26,285 nt of DNA from Cyclobacteriaceae bacterium (GTDB lineage: Bacteria > Bacteroidota > Bacteroidia > Cytophagales > Cyclobacteriaceae): assembly GCA_029882675.1 (NCBI GenBank), contig JAOUKJ010000003.1, positions 1 to 26,285 of the forward strand, read 5' to 3'. The position numbers were made by a program, and so were the translations under genes. The notes under the pieces were generated by a model. The model was not told the DNA's origin, ran no database searches, and saw only the letters and a list, made by a program, of their open reading frames with translations. Shown here one piece after another: positions 16,882 through 25,816 of this stretch. Position 1 is the stretch's first letter; each line of letters starts with the position of its first letter.

Positions 16882-17169
16882 ATGAACATTCTTTTAAAAC
16901 CTTTGGTGACCGAAAAAGTATCTGAACTCAACGAGAGCGGAAAATATGGTTTTGTGGTTGCCGCAAATGCCAATAAGGTGGAAATTAAAAAAGCGGTAGA
17001 AAAAATGTATGGAGTGACAGTTGAAAGTGTCAATACCATGAACTACCTGGGCAAAATGAAGACAAGATACACCAAGTCAAGGGTATTGAGCGGAAGGAAA
17101 TCCTCTTTCAAAAAAGCGATAATAACTTTGACAGAAGGTGATGTTATAGATTTTTACAGTGAGATATAA
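16882..17169 (+). CDS. rplW: 50S ribosomal protein L23
   Basis: The 95-residue product begins MNILLKPLVTEKVSEL, the L23 hallmark, and has the typical KVEIKKAVEKMYGVTV helix. L23 sits at the tunnel exit and is a docking site for trigger factor and SRP. One nt separates it from the rplD stop. Confidence 0.96.
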   Translation: MNILLKPLVTEKVSELNESGKYGFVVAANANKVEIKKAVEKMYGVTVESVNTMNYLGKMKTRYTKSRVLSGRKSSFKKAIITLTEGDVIDFYSEI

Positions 17170-17181
17170 TTACTCATTACA

Positions 17182-18006
17182 ATGGCAGTAAAGAAATTAC
17201 GACCGGTAACCCCGGGACAAAGATTCAGAACGGCACCGGCGTTCACAGAAATCACAAAATCAACACCTGAGAAATCGTTGTTGGTGGTTAAAAAGAAAAG
17301 TGGTGGTCGGAATAATTCCGGTCGAACAACCATGCGTTATATAGGTGGTGGGCATAAGCAAAAAATCAGAATTATTGATTTCAAGCGGCAGAAGCGCGAC
17401 ATCCCTGCTACGGTAAAAGCAATTGAATACGATCCGATGCGGTCTGCAAGAATTGCACTACTGTATTATGTGGATGGCGAGAAAGCATATATAATAGCTC
17501 CTGAAGGACTACAAGTAGGACAATCGGTTAGTTCAGGTGAAAGTATCGCACCTGAAGTAGGTAATGCACTTCCCTTAGCAAAAATCCCCCTGGGTACAAT
17601 TATCCATAATTTGGAGTTGAAACCGGGAAAAGGAGCAGCTATGGTAAGAAGCGCAGGAGGCTACGCACAGCTTATGGCCAGGGATGGAAAATATGCGACA
17701 GTAAAGCTTCCTTCCGGGGAAACACGAAATATTTTGGTGACGTGTTATGCAACAATAGGAGCTGTTTCAAACTCTGACCATATGAATGTTAGACTGGGTA
17801 AGGCAGGTAGAAACAGATGGCTTGGAAAACGCCCCAGAACAAGAGGTGTAGCCATGAACCCTGTAGATCACCCGATGGGTGGTGGTGAAGGTAGGGCTTC
17901 AGGTGGACACCCCAGATCACGCACTGGCCTTTACGCTAAAGGTAAAAAGACGCGTAGTAAGCATAAATATTCTGATAAGTACATTATAGGCAAAAGGAAG
18001 AAATAA
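17182..18006 (+). CDS. rplB: 50S ribosomal protein L2
   Basis: The 274-residue product has normal length and ends with the C-terminal loop [19 protein letters not shown], which contains the conserved His near the peptidyl-transferase centre, followed by the Lys-rich tail. L2 helps join the subunits and shape the catalytic centre. It follows rplW by 12 nt. Confidence 0.98.
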   Translation: MAVKKLRPVTPGQRFRTAPAFTEITKSTPEKSLLVVKKKSGGRNNSGRTTMRYIGGGHKQKIRIIDFKRQKRDIPATVKAIEYDPMRSARIALLYYVDGEKAYIIAPEGLQVGQSVSSGESIAPEVGNALPLAKIPLGTIIHNLELKPGKGAAMVRSAGGYAQLMARDGKYATVKLPSGETRNILVTCYATIGAVSNSDHMNVRLGKAGRNRWLGKRPRTRGVAMNPVDHPMGGGEGRASGGHPRSRTGLYAKGKKTRSKHKYSDKYIIGKRKK

Positions 18007-18008
18007 GA

Positions 18009-18290
18009 ATGGCTAGATCATTAAAAAAGGGGCCTTATATAGATTTTAGGCTCGAAAAGAAAGTTGATAACATGAATGATTCAGGCAAAAAGTCTGTCAT
18101 TAAAACATGGTCGAGAAGATCAATGATATCACCTGATTTTGTAGGGCATACTTTTGCAGTACACAATGGTAATAAATTTATACCTGTATATGTCACTGAA
18201 AATATGGTAGGCCATAAATTAGGTGAATTTGCGCCTACCCGAAATTTTAGGGGGCACGCAGGTAATAAGAGAGATAAAGGAAGGAAATAA
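18009..18290 (+). CDS. rpsS: 30S ribosomal protein S19
   Basis: The 93-residue product begins [15 protein letters not shown] and contains [19 protein letters not shown] and [15 protein letters not shown], all S19 signatures. S19 binds with S13 at the head of the 30S subunit. It follows rplB by 2 nt. Confidence 0.97.
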   Translation: MARSLKKGPYIDFRLEKKVDNMNDSGKKSVIKTWSRRSMISPDFVGHTFAVHNGNKFIPVYVTENMVGHKLGEFAPTRNFRGHAGNKRDKGRK

Positions 18291-18300
18291 ATAAATTGAA

Positions 18301-18681
18301 ATGGAGGCAGTAGCTAAATTACGGAATGTTCCGACATCTCCGAGAAAAATGAGGTTAGTAGCTGATTTGATCAGAGGTGAAAAAGTTAGCAAAGCACTTA
18401 ATGTGCTTAAATTCGAACCGAAGCAAGGTGCAGCCAGGCTTGAAAAACTCGTGCTTTCTGCCGTTGCCAACTGGCAGGCAAAGAACGAAGACGAAAAACT
18501 TGAAGATGCAAACTTGTTCATTAAAGAAATATTTGTTGATAGTGGCAAAATGTTAAAACGGCTAAGGCCGGCACCGCAGGGACGTGCACACAGGATAAGA
18601 AAAAGATCTAATCATGTGACGCTTGTTGTTGATAGCCTCCAGACAGATGCTCTTGAAGATGGTAATGAAATTAATAATTAA
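18301..18681 (+). CDS. rplV: 50S ribosomal protein L22
   Basis: The 126-residue product has [20 protein letters not shown] at its start, then the long beta-hairpin region ending [19 protein letters not shown] that lines the exit tunnel. An acidic C-terminal tail extends past the core by about 15 residues. L22 hairpin changes alter macrolide response in other bacteria. Confidence 0.97.
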   Translation: MEAVAKLRNVPTSPRKMRLVADLIRGEKVSKALNVLKFEPKQGAARLEKLVLSAVANWQAKNEDEKLEDANLFIKEIFVDSGKMLKRLRPAPQGRAHRIRKRSNHVTLVVDSLQTDALEDGNEINN

Positions 18682-18693
18682 GAAAATTAAATA

Positions 18694-19449
18694 ATGGGCC
18701 AGAAAGTTAACCCGATAAGCTTCAGACTTGGTATCATCCGTGGATGGGACTCCAATTGGTATGGTGGAAGCAATTATTCTGAGAAACTGATCGAAGATTT
18801 TAATATCAGAAAGTATATTGAAGCCAGAATACCTAAAGGGGGGATTTCAAAAATAGTATTGGAACGTACCCTTAAGCGTATCACTGTAACAATTCATACT
18901 GCCAAACCCGGTGTTGTGATTGGTAAAGGTGGAGCCGAAGTCGATAAGATCAAGGAAGAATTGAAAAAGCTAAGTGGTAAAGATATTCAAATCAATATTT
19001 TTGAAATCAAACGGCCGGAACTAGATGCCCGTCTCGTAGGGGAGTCTATAGCTCAACAACTGGCTGCCAGAATATCTTATCGCCGTGCTATGAAGCAAGC
19101 CATAGCATCAGCAATCAGAGTTGGAGCGCAGGGCATTAAAATTATGGTTTCAGGTCGGTTAGGGGGCGCTGAAATGGCAAGAACAGAACAATATAAAGAA
19201 GGTAGAATTCCGCTACATACTTTAAGGGCTGATATTGATTATGCGATATCAGAAGCAAACACGGTTTATGGAAAAATCGGTATCAAGGTATGGATATTCA
19301 AAGGTGAAGTCTATGGAAAACGCGACCTTTCTCCCAATATTGGATTAACTCCTGGTGGAAGCGGAAGTGGAAGCGGAAGCGGAAGCGGCGGAGGTGGAAA
19401 CCGTAAAGGTGGTGGAAACGCCCAGGGACGTGGTAGAAGAAAAAGATAA
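18694..19449 (+). CDS. rpsC: 30S ribosomal protein S3 with Gly-Ser repeat tail
   Basis: The first 210 residues are ordinary S3: [20 protein letters not shown], the KH domain with [18 protein letters not shown], and the C-terminal domain with [19 protein letters not shown]3 helps form the mRNA entry tunnel. The last 35 residues are unusual: a run of Gly-Ser pairs, a Gly-rich patch, and a basic GRGRRKR end, encoded by a hexanucleotide repeat. At 251 residues it is longer than the roughly 210-235 of many S3 proteins; Bacteroidota often carry a Gly/Arg tail. Confidence 0.97.
   Translation: MGQKVNPISFRLGIIRGWDSNWYGGSNYSEKLIEDFNIRKYIEARIPKGGISKIVLERTLKRITVTIHTAKPGVVIGKGGAEVDKIKEELKKLSGKDIQINIFEIKRPELDARLVGESIAQQLAARISYRRAMKQAIASAIRVGAQGIKIMVSGRLGGAEMARTEQYKEGRIPLHTLRADIDYAISEANTVYGKIGIKVWIFKGEVYGKRDLSPNIGLTPGGSGSGSGSGSGGGGNRKGGGNAQGRGRRKR
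19357..19386 (+). repeat. Hexanucleotide tandem repeat in rpsC
   Basis: Five consecutive units GGAAGC, GGAAGT, GGAAGC, GGAAGC, GGAAGC encode (Gly-Ser)5. Only one base differs across 30 nt. Slippage would add or remove Gly-Ser pairs without changing frame. Confidence 0.95.
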
Positions 19450-19483
19450 TAAGCACATTAGTGTATAAAGTTTTAGACTGATT

Positions 19484-19903
19484 ATGTTACAGCCGAAAAG
19501 AACAAAATTTAGAAAAAAGCAAAAGGGCAGAGTTAAAGGAATGGCCCAAAGAGGACATAGTATTGCCTTTGGTGCATTTGCTTTAAAAGCTCTGGAACCG
19601 GGTTGGATTACTTCACGGCAGATCGAAGCTGCCAGGATTGCAATGACCCGGGCTATGAAAAGAGAAGGTCAGGTATGGATCAGGATTTTTCCAGATAAAC
19701 CGGTGACTAAAAAACCAGCTGAAGTTCGGATGGGTAAAGGTAAAGGTGCACCTGAATATTGGGTAGCGGTTGTAAGACCAGGCAGAATTTTATTCGAAGC
19801 AGGTGGTGTTAGCAGAGAGTTGGCTCGTGAAGCTTTACGTCTTGCAGAACAAAAACTGCCTATAAAAACCAAGTTCACAGTAAGAAGAGATTACGTCGAA
19901 TAA
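19484..19903 (+). CDS. rplP: 50S ribosomal protein L16
   Basis: The 139-residue product has [35 protein letters not shown] and the [16 protein letters not shown] stretch. L16 lies near the A-site tRNA. The 34-nt spacer after rpsC is among the longest in the cluster and shows no hairpin. Confidence 0.97.
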   Translation: MLQPKRTKFRKKQKGRVKGMAQRGHSIAFGAFALKALEPGWITSRQIEAARIAMTRAMKREGQVWIRIFPDKPVTKKPAEVRMGKGKGAPEYWVAVVRPGRILFEAGGVSRELAREALRLAEQKLPIKTKFTVRRDYVE

Positions 19904-19904
19904 A

Positions 19905-20099
19905 ATGAAAAATTCTGAAATAAGGGCGTTAAATGACGCTGAAATAAAGCAAAAAATTGCCAGTGAGGAAGAAACCTTAAAAAAACTGAGGTTTGCGCAT
20001 GCGGTATCCCCGATCGAAAATCCCATGAAAATTAAGGGTACAAAAAAACTCATCGCTAGATTGAAAACTGCATTGAGGGCTAAAGAATTAGATAAATAG
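19905..20099 (+). CDS. rpmC: 50S ribosomal protein L29
   Basis: The 64-residue product [19 protein letters not shown], with [17 protein letters not shown], is typical L29, two helices near the exit tunnel. One nt separates it from rplP. Confidence 0.95.
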   Translation: MKNSEIRALNDAEIKQKIASEEETLKKLRFAHAVSPIENPMKIKGTKKLIARLKTALRAKELDK

Positions 20100-20106
20100 T
20101 TACCTG

Positions 20107-20361
20107 ATGGAAAGAAATTTAAGAAAAGAGCGGATAGGAAAGGTAGTCAGTAATAAGATGGACAAGACTGTTACTGTTATTGTTGAACGTAAAGTTAAAC
20201 ACCCTATCTATGGAAAATTTATGCGCAAAACGAAAAAATTCGCAGCGCATGACGAAAATAATGAATGTGGAATCGGAGATACTGTTCGCATTATGGAAAC
20301 CCGTCCTTTAAGTAAAAGGAAAAGGTGGAGACTGCTACAGATCGTAGAAAAAGCGAAATAA
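20107..20361 (+). CDS. rpsQ: 30S ribosomal protein S17
   Basis: The 84-residue product has [19 protein letters not shown], the S17 OB-fold start, and [10 protein letters not shown] at the end. S17 is an early 16S rRNA binder. It is adjacent to rpmC (7 nt) and rplN (1 nt). Confidence 0.96.
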   Translation: MERNLRKERIGKVVSNKMDKTVTVIVERKVKHPIYGKFMRKTKKFAAHDENNECGIGDTVRIMETRPLSKRKRWRLLQIVEKAK

Positions 20362-20362
20362 A

Positions 20363-20731
20363 ATGATACAACAGGAGTCCAGAATGAACGTTGCTGACAA
20401 TAGCGGCGCCAAAGAAGTATTGTGTATTCGTGTCCTCGGAGGTACGGGAAAACGATATGCGTCGGTAGGTGATAAGATTATAGTGACTGTTAAATCAGCA
20501 CTGTCTTCAAGTAATATGAAAAAAGGTACAGTGTCCAGGGCTGTGGTTGTGAGAACAAAAAAGGAAGTGCGGCGAAAAGATGGTAGTTATGTTCGTTTTG
20601 AAGATAATGCTGCTGTTTTGCTCAATGCCAATGATGAACCCCGTGGTACACGTATATTTGGGCCAGTAGCTCGTGAATTACGTGAAAAACAATTCATGAA
20701 GATAGTTTCTTTAGCCCCGGAAGTATTATAA
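20363..20731 (+). CDS. rplN: 50S ribosomal protein L14
   Basis: The 122-residue product begins [20 protein letters not shown] and ends with [20 protein letters not shown], both L14 signatures, and is the usual length. L14 forms bridges to the 30S subunit and is a docking site for RsfS. Confidence 0.97.
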   Translation: MIQQESRMNVADNSGAKEVLCIRVLGGTGKRYASVGDKIIVTVKSALSSSNMKKGTVSRAVVVRTKKEVRRKDGSYVRFEDNAAVLLNANDEPRGTRIFGPVARELREKQFMKIVSLAPEVL

Positions 20732-20740
20732 ATAAGGATT

Positions 20741-21079
20741 ATGAAAAAGAAACAGCATAAACTGCATATCAAGAAAGGTGATACCGTAAAGGTTCTTACG
20801 GGAAACGATAAGGGTAAAACCGGAAAAGTGCTTGAAGTGATTAAAGCAAAAAATGCGGCGATTATAGAAGGCGTTCGCATGGTAACTAAGCATGTGAAAC
20901 CTTCGGCTACCAAACCGGAAGGAGGAATAGAGCATACCGAAGCGCATGTCCATTTAAGCAATCTTATGCTTATTGATCCGGCCACAGGTAACCCTACCCG
21001 AGTGGGACGGAAGCTTGATGAAAAAGGAAAATTACAGCGTTATTCTAAGAAAACAGGAGAAATTATCAAAAATGTCTAA
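20741..21079 (+). CDS. rplX: 50S ribosomal protein L24
   Basis: The 112-residue product contains [20 protein letters not shown], the KOW motif, and [17 protein letters not shown]24 starts 50S assembly. AAGGA precedes its ATG, one of the few purine-rich ribosome-binding-like sites here. Its end overlaps rplE by 8 nt. Confidence 0.96.
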   Translation: MKKKQHKLHIKKGDTVKVLTGNDKGKTGKVLEVIKAKNAAIIEGVRMVTKHVKPSATKPEGGIEHTEAHVHLSNLMLIDPATGNPTRVGRKLDEKGKLQRYSKKTGEIIKNV

Positions 21080-21629
21080 TCCCAGGTTAAAAGATATTTA
21101 TCAAAAAGAGATTGTACCTGCATTACAGGAAAAATTTGGCTATAAGTCAATTATGCAGGTGCCTAAAATCACCAAGATTTGTGTAAACAAAGGCATTGGA
21201 AATGCCACCGGTGATAAAAAGCTCGTTGATGCAGGTGTAGAAGAGTTATCTACGATCACCGGTCAAAAAGCAGTAGCTACACTGGCAAAAAAATCAGTGT
21301 CTAACTTTAAGCTTAGAGAGGGAATGCCAATTGGGGCTAAGGTCACTTTAAGAGGCGAGCGAATGTATGAATTTTTGGATCGTCTGCTGAATATAGCATT
21401 GCCCAGGGTTCGCGATTTTCGTGGAGTAAAAGATAAAGGTTTTGACGGGCGGGGTAATTATACCTTAGGTGTAAAAGAACAAATCATTTTCCCTGAAATT
21501 AGTATCGAGAAAATAAATGAGATTAGCGGTATGGATATCACGTTTGTGACCAACGCTAATACGGATACTGAAAGTTTTGAACTTTTAAAGGCGTTGGGAA
21601 TGCCTTTTGCAAGTAAAAATATTAATTGA
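21072..21629 (+). CDS. rplE: 50S ribosomal protein L5
   Basis: Start is ATG at 21072, inside the rplX end, giving [18 protein letters not shown]; longer upstream open frame is just rplX read out of frame. The 185-residue product includes [21 protein letters not shown] and the RDFRGV motif. L5 holds 5S rRNA and contacts P-site tRNA. Confidence 0.96.
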   Translation: MSNPRLKDIYQKEIVPALQEKFGYKSIMQVPKITKICVNKGIGNATGDKKLVDAGVEELSTITGQKAVATLAKKSVSNFKLREGMPIGAKVTLRGERMYEFLDRLLNIALPRVRDFRGVKDKGFDGRGNYTLGVKEQIIFPEISIEKINEISGMDITFVTNANTDTESFELLKALGMPFASKNIN

Positions 21630-21630
21630 T

Positions 21631-21900
21631 ATGGCAAGAAAATCACTTATAGCCCGCGAAATTAAAAGGGAAAAATTAGTTGCTAAATATGCAGCTAGAA
21701 GAAAAGCTTTAAAAGAAGCCGGTGATTGGGCTGGTTTAGATAAACTACCTAAGAACTCTTCGGCAGTCAGGTTGCATAATAGATGCAAATTAACAGGACG
21801 GCCTAAAGGTTACATGAGAAAATTTGGAATTTCAAGAGTAACTTTCCGAGAAATGGCTGCAGATGGTAAAATACCAGGCATTACGAAGGCAAGTTGGTAG
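21631..21900 (+). CDS. rpsN: 30S ribosomal protein S14, zinc-independent form
   Basis: The 89-residue product begins [20 protein letters not shown] and ends [11 protein letters not shown]. It has a single Cys (NRCKLTGR) and lacks both CxxC pairs of the zinc-binding form, so it is the long C-minus type. One nt separates it from rplE. The ATG at 21631 is chosen over upstream in-frame starts, which lie within rplE. Confidence 0.96.
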   Translation: MARKSLIAREIKREKLVAKYAARRKALKEAGDWAGLDKLPKNSSAVRLHNRCKLTGRPKGYMRKFGISRVTFREMAADGKIPGITKASW

Positions 21901-21916
21901 AAGATATTATTTTCAT

Positions 21917-21947
21917 TTTTACAAATTGAATTAGTTGCTTATCTTTG
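21917..21947 (+). promoter_or_regulatory. Internal promoter before rpsH
   Basis: TTTT at 21917-21920, exactly 19 nt, then TATCTTTG at 21940-21947 nearly repeats the main promoter of the cluster. It lies in the 81-nt gap between rpsN and rpsH, the longest gap in the cluster, so rpsH to map may also be transcribed separately. Confidence 0.7.
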
Positions 21948-21981
21948 CACCCCAATTTTGAGCAATGGAAAAAAATAAAAT

Positions 21982-22389
21982 ATGAGTAAGATCACAGACC
22001 CTATAGCAGATTATCTAACAAGGTTGAGAAATGCGCAAAATGCCGGGCATCGGGTAGTGGAAGTACCTGCTTCAAATATTAAAAAGGAAATAACCAAAGT
22101 TCTTTTTGAAAAAGGTTACATCCTTCAATATAGATTTGATGAAACAGATAATGGCCAGGGACAAATAAAAATAGCCTTAAAATATAATAAGGATACGAAG
22201 CAACCGGTGATATTAAAACTAGAACGGGCAAGTACGCCAGGTTTAAGAAAATATACCAATGCCGAAAATATGCCCAGGGTGTTAAATGGTTTAGGAATAG
22301 CCATTCTGTCCACCTCGAAAGGTATAATGACGGATAAAGAAGCAAGAAACCTGCACATCGGTGGAGAAGTACTTTGTTACGTGTATTAA
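21982..22389 (+). CDS. rpsH: 30S ribosomal protein S8
   Basis: The 135-residue product begins MSKITDPIADYLTRLRNAQ and ends GIMTDKEARNLHIGGEVLCY, matching S8 throughout. S8 binds the central domain of 16S rRNA and represses the spc operon in enterobacteria; no such site is recognised here. A-rich sequence, not Shine-Dalgarno, precedes the ATG. Confidence 0.97.
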   Translation: MSKITDPIADYLTRLRNAQNAGHRVVEVPASNIKKEITKVLFEKGYILQYRFDETDNGQGQIKIALKYNKDTKQPVILKLERASTPGLRKYTNAENMPRVLNGLGIAILSTSKGIMTDKEARNLHIGGEVLCYVY

Positions 22390-22401
22390 AAAGAATTAGA
22401 A

Positions 22402-22959
22402 ATGTCGAGAATCGGTAAAAAGCCAATTAATGTACCCGAAGGTGTATCATATACTTTTGATACGACAACGGGAAAGTTTAGTGTAAAGGGGCCCAAAGGA
22501 GAATTATTTGAAATAATTGATACTTCATTTGATATAAGTGAAGAGGATGGACAGATAGTCCTTAAAAGGCCCACTGAGCAAAAAAGACATAAGTCTCTGC
22601 ACGGTTTGTATCGTTCACTGATCAATAATATGATCATAGGTGTAAATGAAGGTTATAAAAGCCAGTTGGAATTGCAAGGTGTAGGATATAAAGCAAGCGC
22701 AGAGGGTAATGTTTTGGAATTAAGCCTGGGATATTCACACAATATTCATGTTGCTTTGCCTGCTGAAATAAAGGTGGGCGCAGAAACGCTTAAGGGAAAA
22801 AACCCGATTGTTACATTGGAAGGAATTGATAAACAATTGCTGGGGCAGGTAACTGCAAAAATCAGGTCTCTACGTAAAACTGAGCCGTATAAAGGTAAAG
22901 GTATACGTTTTGTAGGTGAAATAGTAAGAAGAAAAGCTGGAAAGCAGGTAGCTAAATAG
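22402..22959 (+). CDS. rplF: 50S ribosomal protein L6
   Basis: The 185-residue product begins MSRIGKKPINVPEGV and ends with EPYKGKGIRFVGEIVRRKAG, the L6 signature. L6 lies at the base of the L7/L12 stalk near the factor-binding site. Confidence 0.97.
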   Translation: MSRIGKKPINVPEGVSYTFDTTTGKFSVKGPKGELFEIIDTSFDISEEDGQIVLKRPTEQKRHKSLHGLYRSLINNMIIGVNEGYKSQLELQGVGYKASAEGNVLELSLGYSHNIHVALPAEIKVGAETLKGKNPIVTLEGIDKQLLGQVTAKIRSLRKTEPYKGKGIRFVGEIVRRKAGKQVAK

Positions 22960-22967
22960 AATAGATT

Positions 22968-23318
22968 ATGCCTTTAAATAAATTAGAAAGAAGAACACGT
23001 CTGAGACTAGGGATCAGAAGAAAAATTAAAGGGACAGCTGAAAAGCCGAGGTTATCTGTATTTAAAAGTAATCGGGCAATATATGCGCAAGTAATTAATG
23101 ATGACTTAGGTCAGACGATTGCTTCAAGCTCTTCTTTTGATTTGGGTGTTAAAACCAACGCTAAAGTTGAAGACTCTAAAGAAGTTGGTAAAAAAATAGC
23201 TGAAAAAGCATTAGCTTCCGGAATAGCTACTGTAGTTTTTGACAGAGGCGGTTACAGATATCATGGCTTAGTAAAAGCTTTGGCTGACGGTGCCAGGGAA
23301 GGTGGCCTTAAACTTTAA
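22968..23318 (+). CDS. rplR: 50S ribosomal protein L18
   Basis: The 116-residue product has [29 protein letters not shown] and the end [20 protein letters not shown], all typical of L18, which brings 5S rRNA into the 50S subunit. Confidence 0.97.
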   Translation: MPLNKLERRTRLRLGIRRKIKGTAEKPRLSVFKSNRAIYAQVINDDLGQTIASSSSFDLGVKTNAKVEDSKEVGKKIAEKALASGIATVVFDRGGYRYHGLVKALADGAREGGLKL

Positions 23319-23324
23319 ATTATT

Positions 23325-23843
23325 ATGTCTCAAAGCAATATAAAGAAAGTAAAAGCAAGTGAAATCGACCTTAAAGAACAGGTCGTAGCTATAAAAAGAG
23401 TAGCCAAGGTTGTTAAAGGTGGACGAAGGTTCAGTTTCTCAGCTATTGTAGTCGTCGGTGATGGACATGGTGTTGTTGGATATGGTTTGGGTAAAGCCAA
23501 TGAAGTAACTGATGCCATTACAAAAGGTATTGATGATGCGAAAAAGAACCTGGTGAAAGTTCCCATTATCAACGGTACAGTGCCACATGAAGGTATTGGT
23601 AAATATGGTGGGGGATTCGTGTTGCTTAAACCTGCAGCACCTGGTACAGGTGTTATAGCGGGTGGTGCAATGAGAGCTGTGCTTGAGAGTGCAGGAATTC
23701 ATAATGTTTTAGCAAAATCTAAAGGTTCAAGTAATCCGCATAATGTTGTTAAAGCGACCTTTCAGGCATTAATAAATATGAGAGATCCCTATACTGTTGC
23801 TCAGTTCAGAGGTATTTCTTTATCTAAGGTTTTTAACGGATAA
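23325..23843 (+). CDS. rpsE: 30S ribosomal protein S5
   Basis: The 172-residue product contains [29 protein letters not shown] and the [16 protein letters not shown] stretch of S5. S5 lies at the mRNA entry side and affects decoding accuracy. It follows rplR by 6 nt. Confidence 0.97.
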   Translation: MSQSNIKKVKASEIDLKEQVVAIKRVAKVVKGGRRFSFSAIVVVGDGHGVVGYGLGKANEVTDAITKGIDDAKKNLVKVPIINGTVPHEGIGKYGGGFVLLKPAAPGTGVIAGGAMRAVLESAGIHNVLAKSKGSSNPHNVVKATFQALINMRDPYTVAQFRGISLSKVFNG

Positions 23844-23847
23844 TCAG

Positions 23848-24027
23848 ATGGCTAAAGTTATAATAAAGCAAGTACGCAGTACAATAAAAAGACCATCGAG
23901 GCAAAAGGAGACTATTAAAGCACTCGGCCTTGGTAAAATAAGCAAAACTGTAGAAGTGGAAGTTACCCCGCAAATACAAGGAATGATTAATAAAGTAAGC
24001 CACTTGGTTGAAGTAACCCAATTATAG
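23848..24027 (+). CDS. rpmD: 50S ribosomal protein L30
   Basis: Start is ATG at 23848, giving MAKVIIKQVRSTIKRP, a 59-residue protein of normal length; the longer open frame from 23797 runs inside rpsE. GLGKISKTVEVEVTP is the L30 signature. Confidence 0.95.
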   Translation: MAKVIIKQVRSTIKRPSRQKETIKALGLGKISKTVEVEVTPQIQGMINKVSHLVEVTQL

Positions 24028-24029
24028 CA

Positions 24030-24476
24030 ATGAAATTAAATTTATTAACACCGGCAAAAGGTTCTGTTAAGAACAACAAAAGGGTTGGCCGTGGACAAGG
24101 TTCAGGCAGAGGAGGTACCTCTACAAGAGGACATAAAGGTGCTAAGTCACGTTCAGGATATTCAAAGAAATTAGGTTTTGAAGGTGGTCAGATGCCTTTG
24201 CAGCGTAGAGTCCCTAAATTTGGTTTCAAAAACCACAACAGGGTAGAATATAAAGCAATTAACCTTTATGTTTTGCAAATATTAGCAGAAAGGGCTAATC
24301 TTACGGACATTACTCCTGATGTACTTAGAGATAAAGGACTTTGTGGAAAAAATGACCGTCTGAAAATTTTGGCTGACGGGGAATTGAATATTAAAATAAA
24401 TGTAACAGCGCACGGTTTTTCGGCTTCAGCTATTAAAGCGATCGAAGAGGCAGGCGGAACAGCAACTAAGTTGTAA
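24030..24476 (+). CDS. rplO: 50S ribosomal protein L15
   Basis: The 148-residue product begins MKLNLLTPAKGSVKN, then the Gly/Arg-rich stretch GRGQGSGRGGTSTRGHKG and FEGGQMPLQRRVPKFGF, as in all L15. L15 is a late 50S assembly protein. Two nt separate it from rpmD and from secY. Confidence 0.97.
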   Translation: MKLNLLTPAKGSVKNNKRVGRGQGSGRGGTSTRGHKGAKSRSGYSKKLGFEGGQMPLQRRVPKFGFKNHNRVEYKAINLYVLQILAERANLTDITPDVLRDKGLCGKNDRLKILADGELNIKINVTAHGFSASAIKAIEEAGGTATKL

Positions 24477-24478
24477 TT

Positions 24479-25810
24479 ATGAAAAAATTGTTTACCACCA
24501 TAAAGAACATATTTTCTATTGAAGATTTAAGAGTAAGAATCCTGAATACTTTAGGGTTACTTATCATATTTAGATTAGGTTCTTTTGTCGTTTTGCCAGG
24601 CATTGACCCATTGATACTGGAGCAGGTAGCTGGCTCATCCGGCGATGGTAAAGATATTTTCGATTTTTTAAATACATTTCTGGGTGGTGCATTTAGCCGG
24701 GCTTCTGTTTTTGCATTAGGCATAATGCCCTATATTTCTGCCTCTATTGTAGTGCAATTGCTCACCGTGGCAGTGCCGTACTTTCAGAAAATGCAGAAAG
24801 AAGGCGAATCTGGACGAAAACGAATTACACAGATTACAAGAGTACTTACTATTGCAATTACTTCTGCGCAGGGATTTAGTTATGTAATGGCAGCCATACC
24901 TGCCGAAGCGATCATTTATGGTGGTGCTTTCTGGAGAATTTCCAGCGTAATTATTCTTGTGGCTGGAACCATGTTCTGTATGTGGATAGGAGAGAAAATA
25001 ACTGATAAAGGTATTGGGAACGGAATATCCATGCTTATTATGATTGGTATTATATCTCGCTTCCCGGGATCAATTATTGCGGAAGCTACCTTAAAAGGAT
25101 TTAGTGGAATGCTTCAGTTTGTCCTTGAAATTGTAGCTTTGTTCTTTGTCGTCATGGGCGTGGTGTTATTGACACAAGCAACGCGAAGAATACCCATCCA
25201 ATATGCCAAACAGGTCATAGGTAGTAAATTATACGGTGGAAAAAGAGATTATTTGCCCTTGAAAATAAATTCTTCAGGAGTAATGCCAATTATTTTCGCG
25301 CAGGCGCTAATGTTTATTCCACCACTGATGGCAGGTTTGTGGAGTGACAGTTCTGATATTGCTTCATATATAGGATCAGCTTTTTCTGATCCCTATTCAT
25401 GGCAGTATAATTTACTTTTTGGGGTACTTATTTTAGTATTTACCTTCTTCTATACAGCGATTACTGTAAATCCAAACGATATTGCTGATAATCTGAAACG
25501 TAACGGAGGCTTCGTTCCCGGGATTAAACCAGGTAAACCGACCTCTGAATTTATAGATAATGTATTGACCAGAATTACACTACCAGGGTCAATATTTTTA
25601 GCCTTAGTTGCGGTATTACCCGCCTTTGCCGTACAAGCCGGCATAAGTGCGAATTTTGCCCAATTTTACGGTGGCACATCATTACTTATTATGGTAGGTG
25701 TTATTCTGGATACCCTACAACAAATAGAAAGTTACTTGTTGATGCGCCATTATGAAGGAATGATGAAATCTGGTAGAATTAAAGGACGTTCTCAAATTGC
25801 TGCAGCCTAG
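24479..25810 (+). CDS. secY: Preprotein translocase channel SecY
   Basis: The 443-residue inner-membrane protein has about ten hydrophobic segments. It carries LGIMPYISASIVVQLLTV, the region around GEKITDKGIGNGISMLI, and ATRRIPIQYAKQ in a cytoplasmic loop. NPNDIADNLKRNGGFVPGIK is the other conserved loop contacting SecA and the ribosome. It forms the protein-conducting channel with SecE and SecG, encoded elsewhere. Length and position after rplO are standard. Confidence 0.98.
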   Translation: MKKLFTTIKNIFSIEDLRVRILNTLGLLIIFRLGSFVVLPGIDPLILEQVAGSSGDGKDIFDFLNTFLGGAFSRASVFALGIMPYISASIVVQLLTVAVPYFQKMQKEGESGRKRITQITRVLTIAITSAQGFSYVMAAIPAEAIIYGGAFWRISSVIILVAGTMFCMWIGEKITDKGIGNGISMLIMIGIISRFPGSIIAEATLKGFSGMLQFVLEIVALFFVVMGVVLLTQATRRIPIQYAKQVIGSKLYGGKRDYLPLKINSSGVMPIIFAQALMFIPPLMAGLWSDSSDIASYIGSAFSDPYSWQYNLLFGVLILVFTFFYTAITVNPNDIADNLKRNGGFVPGIKPGKPTSEFIDNVLTRITLPGSIFLALVAVLPAFAVQAGISANFAQFYGGTSLLIMVGVILDTLQQIESYLLMRHYEGMMKSGRIKGRSQIAAA

Positions 25811-25816
25811 TCTTTG

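Noticed and set aside
20973..21071. Longer start for rplE
   Set aside because: The extra residues are rplX read in another frame; the product from 21072 begins as L5 normally does.
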